NCBI GenBank assembly: GCA_001599815.1
Contig: BCIA01000003.1
Location: forward strand, 5,061,598-5,125,597
Length of the DNA stretch: 64,000 nt
Direction of reading: 5' to 3'
Source: Furcasterigmium furcatum
Lineage: Eukaryota; Ascomycota; Sordariomycetes; Glomerellales; Plectosphaerellaceae
Shown here: positions 42,328 to 54,695 of the stretch, in pieces
How positions within the stretch are numbered: position 1 is the first letter of the stretch
Layout: each line of letters starts with the position of its first letter
Made by a program: the position numbers and the translations under genes
The notes under the pieces: generated by a model
Told to the model about the DNA's origin: nothing
What the model saw: only the letters and a program-made list of their open reading frames with translations
Databases searched by the model: none

Positions 42328-43916
42328 GTTACGTGGCTGTGATTCTTCGAGACGATTGCGAAGTTGTAGAGGATCCATGGATGGTAATGGTATCAGCAGC
42401 GGCTACGGCCCGAGACTATGTTGCCCCTTGCCCGGTGATTTGCTCAGTCTCAATCCTCCGAATAGCTTCACTTTGTGGCTCTTGCCAGCCCCAGCGGGAC
42501 CGTAGCTTAGTCATCGGCGATGGCTCGCCGATGGGTCCGTGCCCATTCTGGAAGGGATCAATGAATTGGCAAGACGCTTGATCCCGTAGACTCGAGACTT
42601 CAGGGAGTACCTGCTGAGAGGTGATCACTAGAAAGCTGCGGATGAGATAGTCTACCATCCTTCGTAGTTAAGAGAGCAAGGTTGCAGGATTCTCTGTTGA
42701 TCTCCAGTCAGACACGCCTGGTCTGGCTTTGTGCGTTCCAATTGCGACCCCCTGCTGTTGCGTCTTTCCAATTGACTGCCATACAACTTTCGGCGGCATT
42801 ACGAGGGTGTAATTGATCTGGCCCTATTGATCTGTCAGAACCTTCTTCTGCGATGGGACCCATCATCGTAAAAGTCCATCGTGAAAGTCTCCGTCTGGAA
42901 CAAAAATAAAGTCCATGTCCCACTCGGGAGGGAACCAACTTGGGACGGGGGTCCTGTGGGGACAGAAAGCGGCTGAGCATGTGAAGATGATGTAATGCAT
43001 GTTGATTGGAGAAAACGAAAGTGTCCGCGTTGCCGGGACCTCTTGTTTCATTCTCGGGTCGGTCACTTCTCAGATATTTTCATTTCAGTGTCGGAGGTCG
43101 GGCAGACTGCCTCCGTGGTTCTTCAAAACATCCCCGAGTCCCGACCAGACACGAGACTTTTGCCTCGGCAGCTAGCAGATCTGAAGAAATCTCTGGGCTC
43201 CCGGCTTGGATACCAAGAAACTGAACCCCGAAACTGGGGAAAATCGCCCGGCCAGGCGCTTCTGCAAAGAATGACGTTAACCTGTCTGGGCAAGTGGCCA
43301 CAAGACCGAAGTTTTCCAGGGAAAGAGGCCCTATCATTGGTTAGGGCCAAGGCATTCTCCCCTCATGACGGAGTGTCCGAGCCGTAAGGGGGCCCACAGC
43401 GCCTGCCCAGATTACGTGCCAGCACAGGCATTGCCAGGCTGGCAGGGAGCCCAAACATCATCAAACGGAACCCCGACGTCCCCGGAGACAACGGGACAGA
43501 ATCAGACCATTACATACTATTTTTCCTCTCGGATTCCATACGAACTCCGACTCCTTTCTTCTTTTCCCACCTCTCCGTTTCCAGCGACCGACTGATATTA
43601 CGATACCCCCGACTACTTATACGCTCTCAACGTTGACGACACGGACGAATTGGCTGCCTGTGGCTTAGCACCAGCTGAACCCTGCATCATTTCCTCCATC
43701 CCTTTTTCCAGCAACCACTGCGACAGCGACGACGACGACAGCGCACCGACCGATCCGACGGGAGACTGTAAATAGGCGGACGCGCGTCCATAGATCCTCC
43801 CGTTGTCTTGACACTTCGGCCGTAGCCAATATACCCTCTGCGACGGACAAGCTCCCAAGCATCGTCCATTCTGCCTGGCATCTCCTCCCCGACACCCGTT
43901 GTCTCCCATCTTCAAC
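42328..43916. other. 1.6-kb intergenic region
   Basis: I see no gene. The last few hundred bases before 43917 are CT-rich with a GAC microsatellite near 43727-43741, as expected for a promoter and 5' UTR. Confidence 0.5.
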
Positions 43917-45693
43917 ATGGCAGACCAAACCTCGGCGACCGCAAAGCTCGCCAGCTACCTGTCGCAATTGAGCCCCGTACCGTCCTTCCCTGAATACACC
44001 GGTCCCTACAAGGTCGGCACCGTCGACGTCGAGATCCCCGTCAGCGAGCTCGACTCTCCGAGCCCGGCGCCAGACACAGCGGCCGACATCCACACGGTCC
44101 AGTTCCGCATCTTCTACCCGACGACCGCGGATTCCGCCGGAAAGAACATCAGTTGGCTCCCGGCACCCCAGCGACATCATGTTTCAGCTTACACCCAGTT
44201 CATTGGCATCAAGCCCATGCTTGCGGACCTTGTCTCGTGAGTAGTCAATCCCAAGAACAGTCCAACAAATCCCCCGCTAACATCATCGCGACAGCTTCCT
44301 CCCTCGCCACCTCCACTACACCTCGATCCCCGTCCACAAGAACGCCAACCTTCTCGAGCCGACCACTGACGACGGACGATGGCCGACGATGATTTTCTCC
44401 CACGGCCTGGGCGGCAACCGCAACGCTTACTCCTCGCTAGCGGGCTCTCTTGCCTCCCACGGCATAGTCGTCGTGTGCCCCGAACACCGTGATGGCAGCT
44501 CAGTGGCCGCGTTCATTCGCATCCCCGAGGAACAGGACCGCTACTTCATCCGTAGCACTCGGCGAGTCGTCCCGTACAACCGCATTCCCCACGAAGCGAC
44601 GCCCGAGATCTACGAAGCCCGCGAGGCACAGCTGCGCATCCGGCTTTGGGAGCTGGGACTGGTTCACGCTGCAGTCCTCGGTATTGATCGCGGCGACTCC
44701 TTCCTCAACTTGAACAGGTCCACGCCCTCGCTGGATCTGCTCGTCAACAAGATGGCTGTTCACGAGCCTGGCAGCATCATCTTTGCCGGACACAGCTTCG
44801 GCTCCGCCTCGATGGTCCAGCTACTGAAGAGCACCTACTACGCTGGCTCCGATGCCCTCGCCGAGATGGAGAAGCCTCTGTTCACGCCCAGGAAGGACTC
44901 GGAGCTGTGCAAGCAGATCACCGAGAAGAACGTCACCATGCTGCTGGACATGTGGTGCTTCCCCCTGCTGGCACCTAACTCGGCACCGCTCTTCGACCTG
45001 CCCCTGCCAGTGTACGCAGATGTCCCCTCCGCGCCCGGCGGAACTGCACTGTTGGCGGTCGAGTCGGATGCGTTCTTCAAGTGGAAAGAGCACCTTCATG
45101 TCACGGCCCGCATTCTCTCCCCCGACCCGTCGGCGAAGGTCGTCACGTCCGACCTGTACGAGCGCCCCAGCGGCGTCCGCCTGCCGGAGCCGAACTTCTT
45201 CTACGTCCAGCAGTCGGCGCACCTGTCGCAATCCGACTTTGCCATCCTCTTCCCCTGGCTGACGCGCCGCATCTTCAACTCCGTCGAGCCCGAGCGCGCG
45301 CTGCGCCTCAATCTCCGCGCCCAGCTCCAGCTGTTCCGCGCGAACAACATCCCCATCGCGCGCACGTGGTTCGGGGACCTCGTCGACGGCGCCGGCACCA
45401 GTAAGGAGGGCCAGCCGGCGCCGGCGGAGAACGTTGCCACCAAGGGCCCCGAGGACGGCGTCAAGGACGACAAGGCCATATTCGATCGCAGCGGCAACAG
45501 CGCCATCGACTGCTGGTGCTGGATCGACAGCATCGGCATGGGAGACGAGACCACGGCGGACGCCACCGCCGGGGAGGACGCGAGCGCGCAGGTCGCCGAC
45601 GTCGAGAACACGTCGCACGAGATGGAGGAGGAGATTGAGCCTCCTGCTGTGGCGCGCACGTTCAGCAGCCATGTGGTCACCTCGGCCGCGTGA
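43917..45693 (+). CDS. PAF-acetylhydrolase-like lipase (serine phospholipase)
   Basis: This is an alpha/beta hydrolase of the platelet-activating-factor acetylhydrolase (type II) family, a family that cleaves short or oxidised acyl chains from phospholipids. Exons are 43917-44236 and 44295-45693 (572 aa). The oxyanion region reads MIFSHGLGGNRNAYSSLAGSLASHG, and PEHRDGSS follows. The nucleophile is S274 in GHSFGSAS. Acid and His candidates lie in the C-terminal half (VESDAFFKW; QQSAHLSQSDF). No signal peptide is seen, so it is probably cytosolic. An acidic, low-complexity tail of about 100 residues follows the hydrolase domain. I chose ATG 43917 (MADQTS) as the first in frame. Confidence 0.9.
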
Positions 45694-46215
45694 GATGAGT
45701 ACGAATGAGAGATGGGGGAGCTGTATGATTTCGGTGTTAGACGACGGAACGACAATGCATATTGGGGGATGGCGTTTTGCTGCTGGACGTCGGGTTTTGA
45801 CGTCTGCTTTGGGGTTGCAAAATGGAGCGCACACATAGAGGCCTACGGGACTCGGGGACTTGGATTGTCCTGGACTGTGATATCCCAGCGGTCATCCTGG
45901 ACACTCAGAGGATATGAACAACCTTCGTGGTAGAGGGTAATTGTACGATTGGGTGAATGGATAGAAGTAAACTTGGTTCTTCAATTGAATTTCACATGCC
46001 CTGAACCTACACCGTCTTCTCCGCATGTGGTGTGGTCGATATCGTCATCGCGGTGCTGTCGACAACGTCATGGAGACGTGACCGGCGCTCTACTAAAAGG
46101 AAAGCATTCACCATCGAAATAGAGCTCCAAGTTTACCGTCAAGGAATACTTCAACCATTAGGTATCCATTGAAAAACTACGCATTGTCATCACCACAGTT
46201 TCAAAAACCAACAAG
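45694..46215. other. Intergenic, 0.5 kb
   Basis: This is the 3' flank of the lipase and the promoter of the small gene; nothing else is seen. Confidence 0.55.
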
Positions 46216-46582
46216 ATGGTTCCGGTATGTCGCAAGGTCCGGTCAACGACTCGCACGCTGTTCTGACTAACACGAAGCTCAGAAGCAGGTCGACAAGCTC
46301 AAGGAGCAGTTCGCTGGCCTCACGCCGACCGAATCAGACATGGACAGCTCCGGCCCGAAGAAGAGCAGTACTCTCAAGGGAGAGAACTCGGACGGGTCAC
46401 GGGTCGCGGGCAATCCGCTGCGGTTGAAGAACCTGGCGCAGGACAAGATCGGGGGCAAGACGGGGAATCCATCCCAGCTCGGCGACCCGATCAGCCTGAA
46501 GGCAGAGACGGACGACTATGAGCCCTACGAGACGGAAAACGGACCCGACGGACAGAGGCAGGGGAGGAAGTCGAAGCTCTGA
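46216..46582 (+). CDS. Small charged, probably disordered protein
   Basis: This is a hypothetical protein of 102 aa. Exons are 46216-46224 (MVP) and 46283-46582. The 58-bp intron has GTATGT, CTAAC and CTCAG signals, and the first exon is only three codons. The protein is rich in Lys, Asp, Glu, Gly and Ser, starts with an amphipathic helix (KQVDKLKEQFAGL) and ends in a basic tail (GRKSKL). No domain is recognised. Such short-exon starts are common in fungal small proteins. The frame and splice signals make it likely to be real. Confidence 0.65.
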
Positions 46583-47458
46583 GCGATGGCATGCCGAAGG
46601 GCGACGATCAGGGGCTGGATGCTGATCTGCCGTTAATCCCATGAGTATTTCGGCTCACGGGACGCAAGATGCACCGAGAGGGACGCGTTGGCCCGAGGGT
46701 ACAACGTTCTGATTCCACGTTGAGTTCCGTCGGGGATGATCAGAACCTGTACAATGTTCGACGTACGATGAACGTTCATCTTCACACGAGTCCTGGCTCG
46801 ACACAACGGTTGGCCGGACCTGAGGATTACTACTCAAGAGAAACATTGTCTTGATCAAAACCTCGGAGGATCCTTATGGGAATTCTTCACTATTCGGCCC
46901 GTACACCTGGGTCCTCGGCAGTGAGACATGGCGGAATGCGGCTCTTCAGGGACTTGCCCCATCAGGCGGCACTTTTCTCCTCACGAGGTCTCCATCTACA
47001 CTCTTCCGTGAAATGATCGTCGACAAGTTTTCCCTGGGCATACTTGGCACATATCGTGAGGTGGTTATGCTGAGTAGCTGCCGTTTCTAAGTCAGGGGCT
47101 CCGTGCCTGGATATGGACCCTGAGGAGGGCTGGAATGCCCGAAGGACGATCCCGAAGCCACTCCTCTCGACTTTGAGGGCATAACGAGCTCGAAATCGGA
47201 ATGGGCGCCAGATCTCCCTGTGAGACGGTAGATGAGCTACCGGCGTTGCGGGTATGGCGTTATTGGGGCTTGCTTTGTGCTCATGGCGAGGCGAGAGACA
47301 TGGATGAGCTGGGACGACTCGAATCTGGACGGAGTTGATATATAAGGACCAGGCTGGCGAAGGAGTGTTAGAGATTATCTCCATCAGCCAGCCATCTCCT
47401 TCTCAAGCATCAAACCGTTCCCATCTCGTCCCAGATCCCCCCAGCCTCAACCGCAACC
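46583..47458. other. Intergenic, 0.9 kb
   Basis: No coding signal is seen. A TATA box lies at the right end. Confidence 0.55.
47339..47345 (+). promoter_or_regulatory. TATA box of the small secreted protein gene
   Basis: TATATAA lies 114-120 bp before the ATG at 47459. Confidence 0.55.
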
Positions 47459-48092
47459 ATGCAGTTCAAGTTCTTCGCCCTCGCCGCCGTCACGGTTGGC
47501 CTCGTCGTCGCCGCTCCCCAGGTCGCCCAGAGGGCCCCTGAGCTCGTTGAGCGCCAGACCATCACGGCCAACACGGTCACGGCCAGCATCAACGCCATCA
47601 CGGACACGGCCAGCGATGTCCTCCGCATCGCCACGTCCCTGAACCCGCTGTTCATCATCCCCGCGATCCCCGTAAGCCAAACCAAGCTCCAACCCCCTCG
47701 AACCTACCTACTAACCCGTCTCGCAGCGCGTGGTCGCCAACTTCGGCCGCATCATCACCGCCGTCGGCACGGACGTCACTGCCTGGCTGAGCTTCCAGCA
47801 GGGCGACGCCCCGGCCTTCACCCGCAGCGCGCAGACGGACATCCGCGTCGCCTTCAGCCGCTTCGTCGAGGTGTGGATCGAGCTGCTCGAGGCCATCGTC
47901 CGCGTCTTCGGCTTCCTGGCCGGCGGGCCCTTCATCGCCCCCTTCCGGGCCGTCCTCCAGGTCCTGGCGCGCGGCGTCGTCGGCTTCGCGCAGGTCGTCA
48001 TCGGCTTCGTCCCCGAGTTCAAGCAGGAGGTCCAGCAGGAGCAGGTGCAGCTCGAGCAGAGCTTCACCGTTGTCATTGAGCGCTTCAACTGA
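47459..48092 (+). CDS. Small secreted helical protein
   Basis: This hypothetical secreted protein has 192 aa. Exons are 47459-47671 and 47727-48092, with a 55-bp intron. A signal peptide (FKFFALAAVTVGLVVAAPQ) is followed by a pro-like segment ending ELVERQ. The rest is strongly helical and hydrophobic without cysteines (IITAVGTDVTAWLSF; VRVFGFLAGGPFIAPF), then a Glu/Gln-rich amphipathic helix (EVQQEQVQLEQSF). No family is recognised. The absence of Cys makes it unlike the secreted protein at 17.4 kb. Strong codon bias and a TATA box suggest good expression. Confidence 0.8.
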
Positions 48093-50259
48093 GGTGCTCG
48101 GGCGGCCTCGACGTGGGGGGTGTCCAGGACATCGGGTAGAGCTCACGCAGTTTACTTCTCCGCGCGAAAGCGCGTCATGATGAATGATAATCACATTTTG
48201 ACCCTCGAAATAAAGTGCCTTTGTGCGTGACCGTAAACCCGTCGGCGGTGGACTTCCGCGTACAGAATCGGGCGGGCCGCCGGATCCGAGCCAACGGTCA
48301 ATAGTGATGAAGGCCATACAGGCACGATGGGTCCAGTTTGGGGGTTAGCCAGTGCCGGGGCGCTGGGACTGCCGTGACGTGCAGGCTATAGCTGCCGGTT
48401 TATACAGGAGCTGACGGACGACTATTGAATGACTGCCGGAGCTCTGTTCGGACGACAGGCGTGGGCAACTCAGTCTTCCATCTGATCGTTCTTGAGAAAC
48501 AGACGTTTCCGAGTGAGTGAGGAGACTTGGACTTGCATGATCCTTGACCCGTGGAGACTTCCGCCAAGGTGAACAGCGGCTCGGCCGGCATAAAACCACA
48601 ATTCCCAAGACACAATTAACCACGCCAGCGGCGGGTTCGTGGTGGGGAAGCAGAATTGTCGTTATCTGAGCCAAACGGTACTTTGACCCTGAGCACAGAG
48701 TCCTGGTGATACGGACCACCGCAGCAGAAGAGACGTGGACGAGTCGCACCCGCAAGCTTGACCCTCAAGAACGCAGGGACCCGACACCTTGCGCGAGTTT
48801 TGCGTCAATTCGGAGTTGATCCCAGAGAGACCAGAGCAAGGTCAAAGTCCTGACAGTGTTGCATCCATCCAACAGTCGAACGCGTCAGCGTCGTACGGCC
48901 CTCGGTCGCATCCGATCGACCCATCGAAAAGGCAGGGCGGACCACTTCAGCTGTACAAGTACGACGCAGACACGTGCGGGCTTCCGAAGACGAGGTCCAT
49001 CTTCCTGACGGCCGTCTGGGGTTGGCAGCGGATAACACGGACGGACTGCGACGCTGGGAAGGATTGTCGGATAAAAATAAAAGGGAAGAGTCCATCTGTG
49101 GATCGGTCCATCGCAATAAGTCGTCCCAGTCGCCTGCCGCTTTGGTGAATGCTCCTTCCCCCTGAATTCTGATACGAGGGCTTGGAGGAGCTGCTAAAGA
49201 GGCACTAAAAGCGCGGCACCGCTGGGCCTGCATTAGCGGGATGCGGCGTGGTGGGGGAGGCTTACTTAAGGTTCTTTTTCGCTTGGAGCGCCGTTGGCCG
49301 ATGTGCTTTGGTGCCTGCCAGCAGCCGTTTGGGCTTGCAACGGCCCCTGGAGCTTTCCCTCTTTCTCTTTCCCCGCCGGACACTCATCGTCGGACTCAAC
49401 TTGGATTCACGACATCCATCGATAACCATTCACGGGACTGGCCGGTATCATCAGAGTCGTATTTCTGCCAGCTGGACTGGCCGCCTGCAATATCGCCATG
49501 CAGCTTCGACTTGCTCCCGCAGAAAGCCCAGCGTGTCGAGACCGCGAAAACACGACATTGCCACCTCTCGGCACCACATCACACCAACATCAGTCCTCGA
49601 TGTCTGTCCGGATCGCCATGGACGGCACCATGACCAACCGAGCGCACCCTCAGCGGCCGGCCCTCTGCAAAACCATTTGACCAGCTCGGCGGAAGCTCGC
49701 AGCCCGTGGCGGCCTGCCAGCACCGAGATCAGCAGTCTGGCAATCAGGTTTCGGCCATGTCCCTGTCCGTGCATGAAGACCACGCCGCATGGGGTGGGAT
49801 CGACAGGAACAGCCCATGCTGAGTCGGTTCGTCGGCCGCTGGAGAAATTAGCATCGGCGGGGCTGGAGGCGCTGCAATGCGCCTTGCGGAATCGAACTTC
49901 CTGTCCTGTGCACACCCTCTGCCCTTCGGTCCTGGGCTGTTCTTTGATTCCCATGGTCCTTGGTCTGCCCTCTCCGTCGTCTCCACCGCCGGGTGACACT
50001 ACGGTCGGACTTTTAGCCTGCCAACCTGGCTCCGACTCCTCCCCTGCTGGCACTAAACCTGGCGACCCGTCCAGGGGCCTCGCAATCTGGGAGAGTGCAG
50101 GGGCCGCCGCCGCGACACCAGGCTCATGGGCGGCCCCGGTACGGCCAAGGTAGCATCCGCCGCTGGTAATATGATCAAGCTCCTCCCGCCGGGACGCTGG
50201 CGAACCCGTCCTGGACCTTCTCCCCCATCCTCCGATCTGTCAAGCCCAGGGTTACCATC
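48093..50259. other. 2.2-kb intergenic region
   Basis: The longest gene-free stretch in the window. An open frame at 49248-50153 (+) has 301 codons but arginine/serine/proline-biased composition and no family, so it probably covers promoter and 5' UTR. No RNA gene was recognised. Confidence 0.45.
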
Positions 50260-53200
50260 ATGGTCCGGATTGCATGGTTGCTGTCGGCCGTCGTCGGCCT
50301 CGCCAATGGCCTGGCTGACACCGATACCATCACCTGGGGAGGTGACAACTCCCGCGCGGGTTACCAAACGTGAGTCTTCTGCGGCGGTGCGGCCCTGGAA
50401 CTGCTGGTAAGTAAATAGACAAGACGCGATACTGATATCCCCGTGATAGCAACCACAACATGGACCCGGCCATCGTCCGGAGCTCCCAGTTCGACCAGCT
50501 CTTCAGCATCAGGCTGCCCGGCGAATACGGCGGCGCAGATGAGAGAGTCTTCTCTCAGCCACTCGTTTACACTCCTTCCACGGGCGACGAGCAATTCGTT
50601 TATGTTGCTACGACCCAAAATAATGTCTACAAAATTGACGCCCACACCGGCGAAATCCTTCTTTCACGTAATCTTCACATTCCTTTCCTGACCGCGGATC
50701 TCGACGGCTGCACCGACATCAACCCGTATGTCGGCATCACCGGAACCGGCGTCATCGACCCCGACACGGACACCCTATACCTCCTCGCGAAGACCTACGA
50801 GGACCAGACGCAGATCGACGTGGCACAGGGCAGGCCGGCTGGCCGCTACTATTTCCACGCTATCGACGTCAACGACCTTTCGGAGAAGCCTAACTTCCCC
50901 GTCGGCCTCGAGGGCATCGCCGCCAGGAACAACCCCGAGCGCTCCTTCAACGGCGGAATCCATCTCCAGCGCCCCGGTCTCCTCCACCAAGGCAACCTGA
51001 TTTACGCCGGCCTCGGCTCTCACTGCGTCAAGTTCAACTTCACCGGCTGGGTCATGGGCTGGGACAAGACGACTGGTGAGCTGGTCGAGCACTTTGCCAC
51101 CCAGGGTGAGGGTGTCGTGGAAGACGAGGGTGCCGGTCTCTGGATGTCTGGCGGTGGTCTTGCCGCCGACGATGCCGGCTCCATCTTCTTCGCCACTGGC
51201 AACGGTTACGCCTCGCAACTCTCTAACGTCCCCGTGAACGGCCGCGAACCCCCCACTTCTCTCGAGCAGGCCGTCGTCCACATGAGCCAGCAAGAAGATG
51301 GTAAGCTAGAAGTGGTCGACTTCTTCATGCCGTGGGACAAGCAGCGCCTGGATGAGGGCGATATCGACATGGGCAGCAGCCCCCTGCAGATTCTGCCTTC
51401 CGACCCCTTCTCCTGTGGCGATGTTCGTCGTATCGGTATGATTACGGGCAAGGACGCCAAGACGTTCTGGCTGAACCTGGACGACCTCGGCGGTTACCGC
51501 CAGGGCGGCATCGGCCTCGACAAGGTGCTTCAGGTCTACGAGGGCACCAACTCCGTCTACGCGGGCGCTGGTGTCTACCCCCTGGAGGGCGGATATGTCT
51601 ACGTTAACCCTATTGGCTACCCGTCTGTCGTCTTCCAGTTCTCATGCAGCAATGGTGTTCCCACCTTCAGCAAGGTCGGCGAGACCCCCGAGAGCAACGG
51701 CGGCATTCTCGGTGTCAGCCACGGTACCACTACGTCTCTCGACGGCCAGCCCGGCACGGGTCTCCTCTGGTTCACCGACATCAACAACCCTCCGGGCCAG
51801 GTCCGCATTTACGACCCCATCCCCAGGGATGGCGAGCTTACGCTCCTCCGCAAGTGGGAAATCCCGGGCATCAATAAGTTCAGCCGTGCCGTCTTTGGTG
51901 ATGGAATCATGTATGTTGGTTCTAACAACGGGTACTTCCACGCCTTTGGTGCTCCCGTCCAGGTCCCCATCAATTGCACCTCGCCTGTCGACTTTGGATC
52001 GGCCGACATTGAGTCGTCTGGTGAAGCTGAGACGCTCACCTGCACGGCTGTCATCGACGTCGAGATCTCCGAGATCACGCTCCGTGATGACGCGGATTTC
52101 GCCATCTCCGACCTTCCCACCCTGCCACTCACCCTCGCCGCTGGCGCCACCTTCACCTTGAGCGCTACTTTCTCCCCCAGACAGCTGGGCTTCGTCTCGA
52201 CGGACGTTGCGATCGAGTCCACCAACAGCGAGGAGGGCTACCGAACAACCACCTCCATCAGGTTCAGCGGAGAGGGCTTCACCGAGGACCCTAGCCTCGC
52301 GGTCAGCCCCCGGTCTGTCAGTTTCGACAACGTCGTCGCCGGCAACAGCAGCGTCGCCCCTCAGACTGTTCTGCTTCGCAACCGCGGAAACTCGGCCCTC
52401 ACTGTCACCGAGATCCAGTACTCTGCTACCATCAACGGCACCTTCCAGTCGTTCGACCCCGCTGATGGTACGCTCAGCATTGGCCCTTTCACGATCCGTG
52501 GTCTTCCCACTGGCATTGATGCCAACTCGGATGTGTCGGCAACCATTTCTTTCGACCCGGCCAACTCTGGAACCTTCAACGGCCATCTTCGCATTCTCTC
52601 GGACGGCGGAGACGGTGAGGTTACCATGACCGGCCGTGCCGGCCCTCCCCCGCAAGCTCTCATCGAGTTCCAGACTCTCGATGGAGATGACTGGGTCACT
52701 TACGAGACTGGCCAGAACTTCACCTTCGGCAACGTCACCGAGAACACCACCAAGAGCCTCCGCATGCGCATCACCAACGTTGCCCCCGAGGGTGCCGTTC
52801 GCCTCTCGCTTACCGTCTCCAAGCCTCCTTTCGGCTCTGGCCTCATTCGCGCCGTCAACCAGGTCGATCTTGGTGAGGGCACAAACCTGGGCCCTGGCGA
52901 CAGCGCCACTGCTGTCATTTACTGCTCCGTTCCCAGGAGGCAGTGGAACCTTGAGCCTTACGACTCGACCGCTTTCTGGTTCATGAACACCAACGATCCC
53001 AGGTTCGGATACCACGACATCCAGTTCGCTTGCAACGCCGTCTCCCCTCAGGCTCCGCCTCTGCTTGAGGACGGCCTTGGACAGTACCGCTACATTGGTT
53101 GCTTCAAGGAGAACAACCCCGGCCGTCAGCTCGAGCGCCAGCTGCACAGCGAACCGGACAACACCGTTGGCACGTGCATCGAGGCCTGCGCCGAGGCTGA

Positions 53201-54695
53201 CCTCGTCTTCTGTGGCAGTCAGTACCACAGAGAGTGCTGGGCTGGCAACACGATCCCCAGGGAGAGGGTTGACGATGTCCACTGCAACTTCAACTGTGCC
53301 GGAGCTCTCGACCAGATCTGCGGCGGTGACGGTGTGCGCGACCTTCATGGCGAGACTTTCATTTCTCTTTTCGCCGATTCTTTGAGGTACGATGGCAACC
53401 AGACCAACCTGCCCCCTCTTCCCGAGCCTCAGGACCCCATCGTCAACCCCGGTGTCGGGGGATTCAAGCACATTGGCTGCTACACCGAGGCCCCTGGACG
53501 CACTCTGCCCTCTTTCCAGTCTACCGAGCAGCAGACTGTCCAGGAGTGCATTGCGGCCTGTGACGGATCCGGATACTCGTACGCCGGTGTCGAGTATGGC
53601 GGCGAGTGCTGGTGTGGTAACGCCATCAACTCCGCCGCTCAGCCTGCCAGCGCCGATGACTGCAACATGCCCTGCAACGACAATAGGGCTGAGATCTGCG
53701 GTGGCCCTGACCGTCTCAACGTCTACCACCGCGACGGCGACGGCCCCTCGTCCTCCGCCATCGGCAGCAGCCCTGTTCCCAGCGGCCCTCCTGATGCCTC
53801 CTCCCCTGTCCCCAGCGCCACCACCACGTCCGAAGACACCACTGCCACCCCTGCTCCCGGCCCCGAGAAGGAGGAGTTCATTGGAGACTGGCAGTTCCAG
53901 GGCTGCTTCACCGAAGGCGATGGCGTCCGCGCCCTCAACGGCGGCTTCCTTGCCGACGACGACCTGACCCTCGAGGACTGCGCCGAGTACTGTACGGGCC
54001 ACCAGTACTTCGGCGCGCAGTACTCCCGCGAGTGCTGGTGCGGCGACAGCCTCAACGGTGGATCCTCTCTGGCGGCCGACCAGAACGACTGCAGCATGCC
54101 CTGCGGCGGAAACCCGGCCCAGTACTGCGGCGCTGGCAACCGTCTGGAGCTCTACATTGACACCCTTTTCGACGGCAGCGTTCCTTCTTCCGCGGTTGCC
54201 TCGAGCTCTCCCAGCGCCACTGCTTCCGAGGACTCGGGTGAGGAATTCCCGGCGATCACCAGCGCGGTGAGCGAAGACCCCACTTCCGCTCCCGTCGCCT
54301 CTCCTACCTCCTCCAGCACCTCTAGCACCGCCCCCGAAGCTAGCCCCTCCGTCTTCCCCGGCGACGAGGCCTACGTCTACGCCGGCTGCTATTCCGAGCC
54401 CCAGCCCGGCCGCCTCCTGCCGCGCCAGCCCCTGAACGACGGCGACGAGATGTCCATCAACCTGTGCATCGAGACGTGCGACGGCGCCAACTACGCCGGC
54501 GTCGAATACGGCAGGGAGTGCTGGTGCGGCGAGACGCTGAACCTGGCCGGCGACGCGGACGCCACGCCCGGCGAGCTGCTCGACGACGAGGAGTGCAGTT
54601 TCGTCTGCCCTGGGAACACCAACCAGTTCTGCGGCGCGGGCGTGAGGATGAGCGTGTATGTCCTGCGGGAGCTCGCCGAGGCGGAGGATGCGTAG
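50260..54695 (+). CDS. Large secreted protein: propeller-like N-terminus, Ig-like middle, four WSC domains
   Basis: This extracellular or cell-wall protein has 1,451 aa. Exons are 50260-50369 and 50450-54695. A signal peptide (VRIAWLLSAVVGLANGLA) is followed by a PQQ-like propeller region (TQNNVYKIDAHTGEIL; GWDKTTGELVEHF) to about residue 540. A beta-sandwich region with ASH-like repeats follows to about 900 (SVSFDNVVAGNSS ... VLLRNRGNSALTVTEI). Then come four WSC carbohydrate-binding domains starting near 916, 1042, 1184 and 1345, each with YxGCY/F and ECWCG-type cysteines (ECWAG in the first) and separated by Ser/Thr/Pro linkers. No transmembrane or GPI signal is seen at the C-terminus (ELAEAEDA), so it is not a WSC stress sensor. 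A glycan-binding role in the wall is likely. Confidence 0.92.

Noticed and set aside
44821..45834. 337-codon antisense frame in the lipase gene
   Set aside because: Same codon-bias shadow; biased Arg/Val/Leu composition and no domain.
49248..50153. 301-codon + frame upstream of the WSC gene
   Set aside because: Arg/Ser/Pro-biased translation without a domain or splice support; more likely promoter and 5' UTR.
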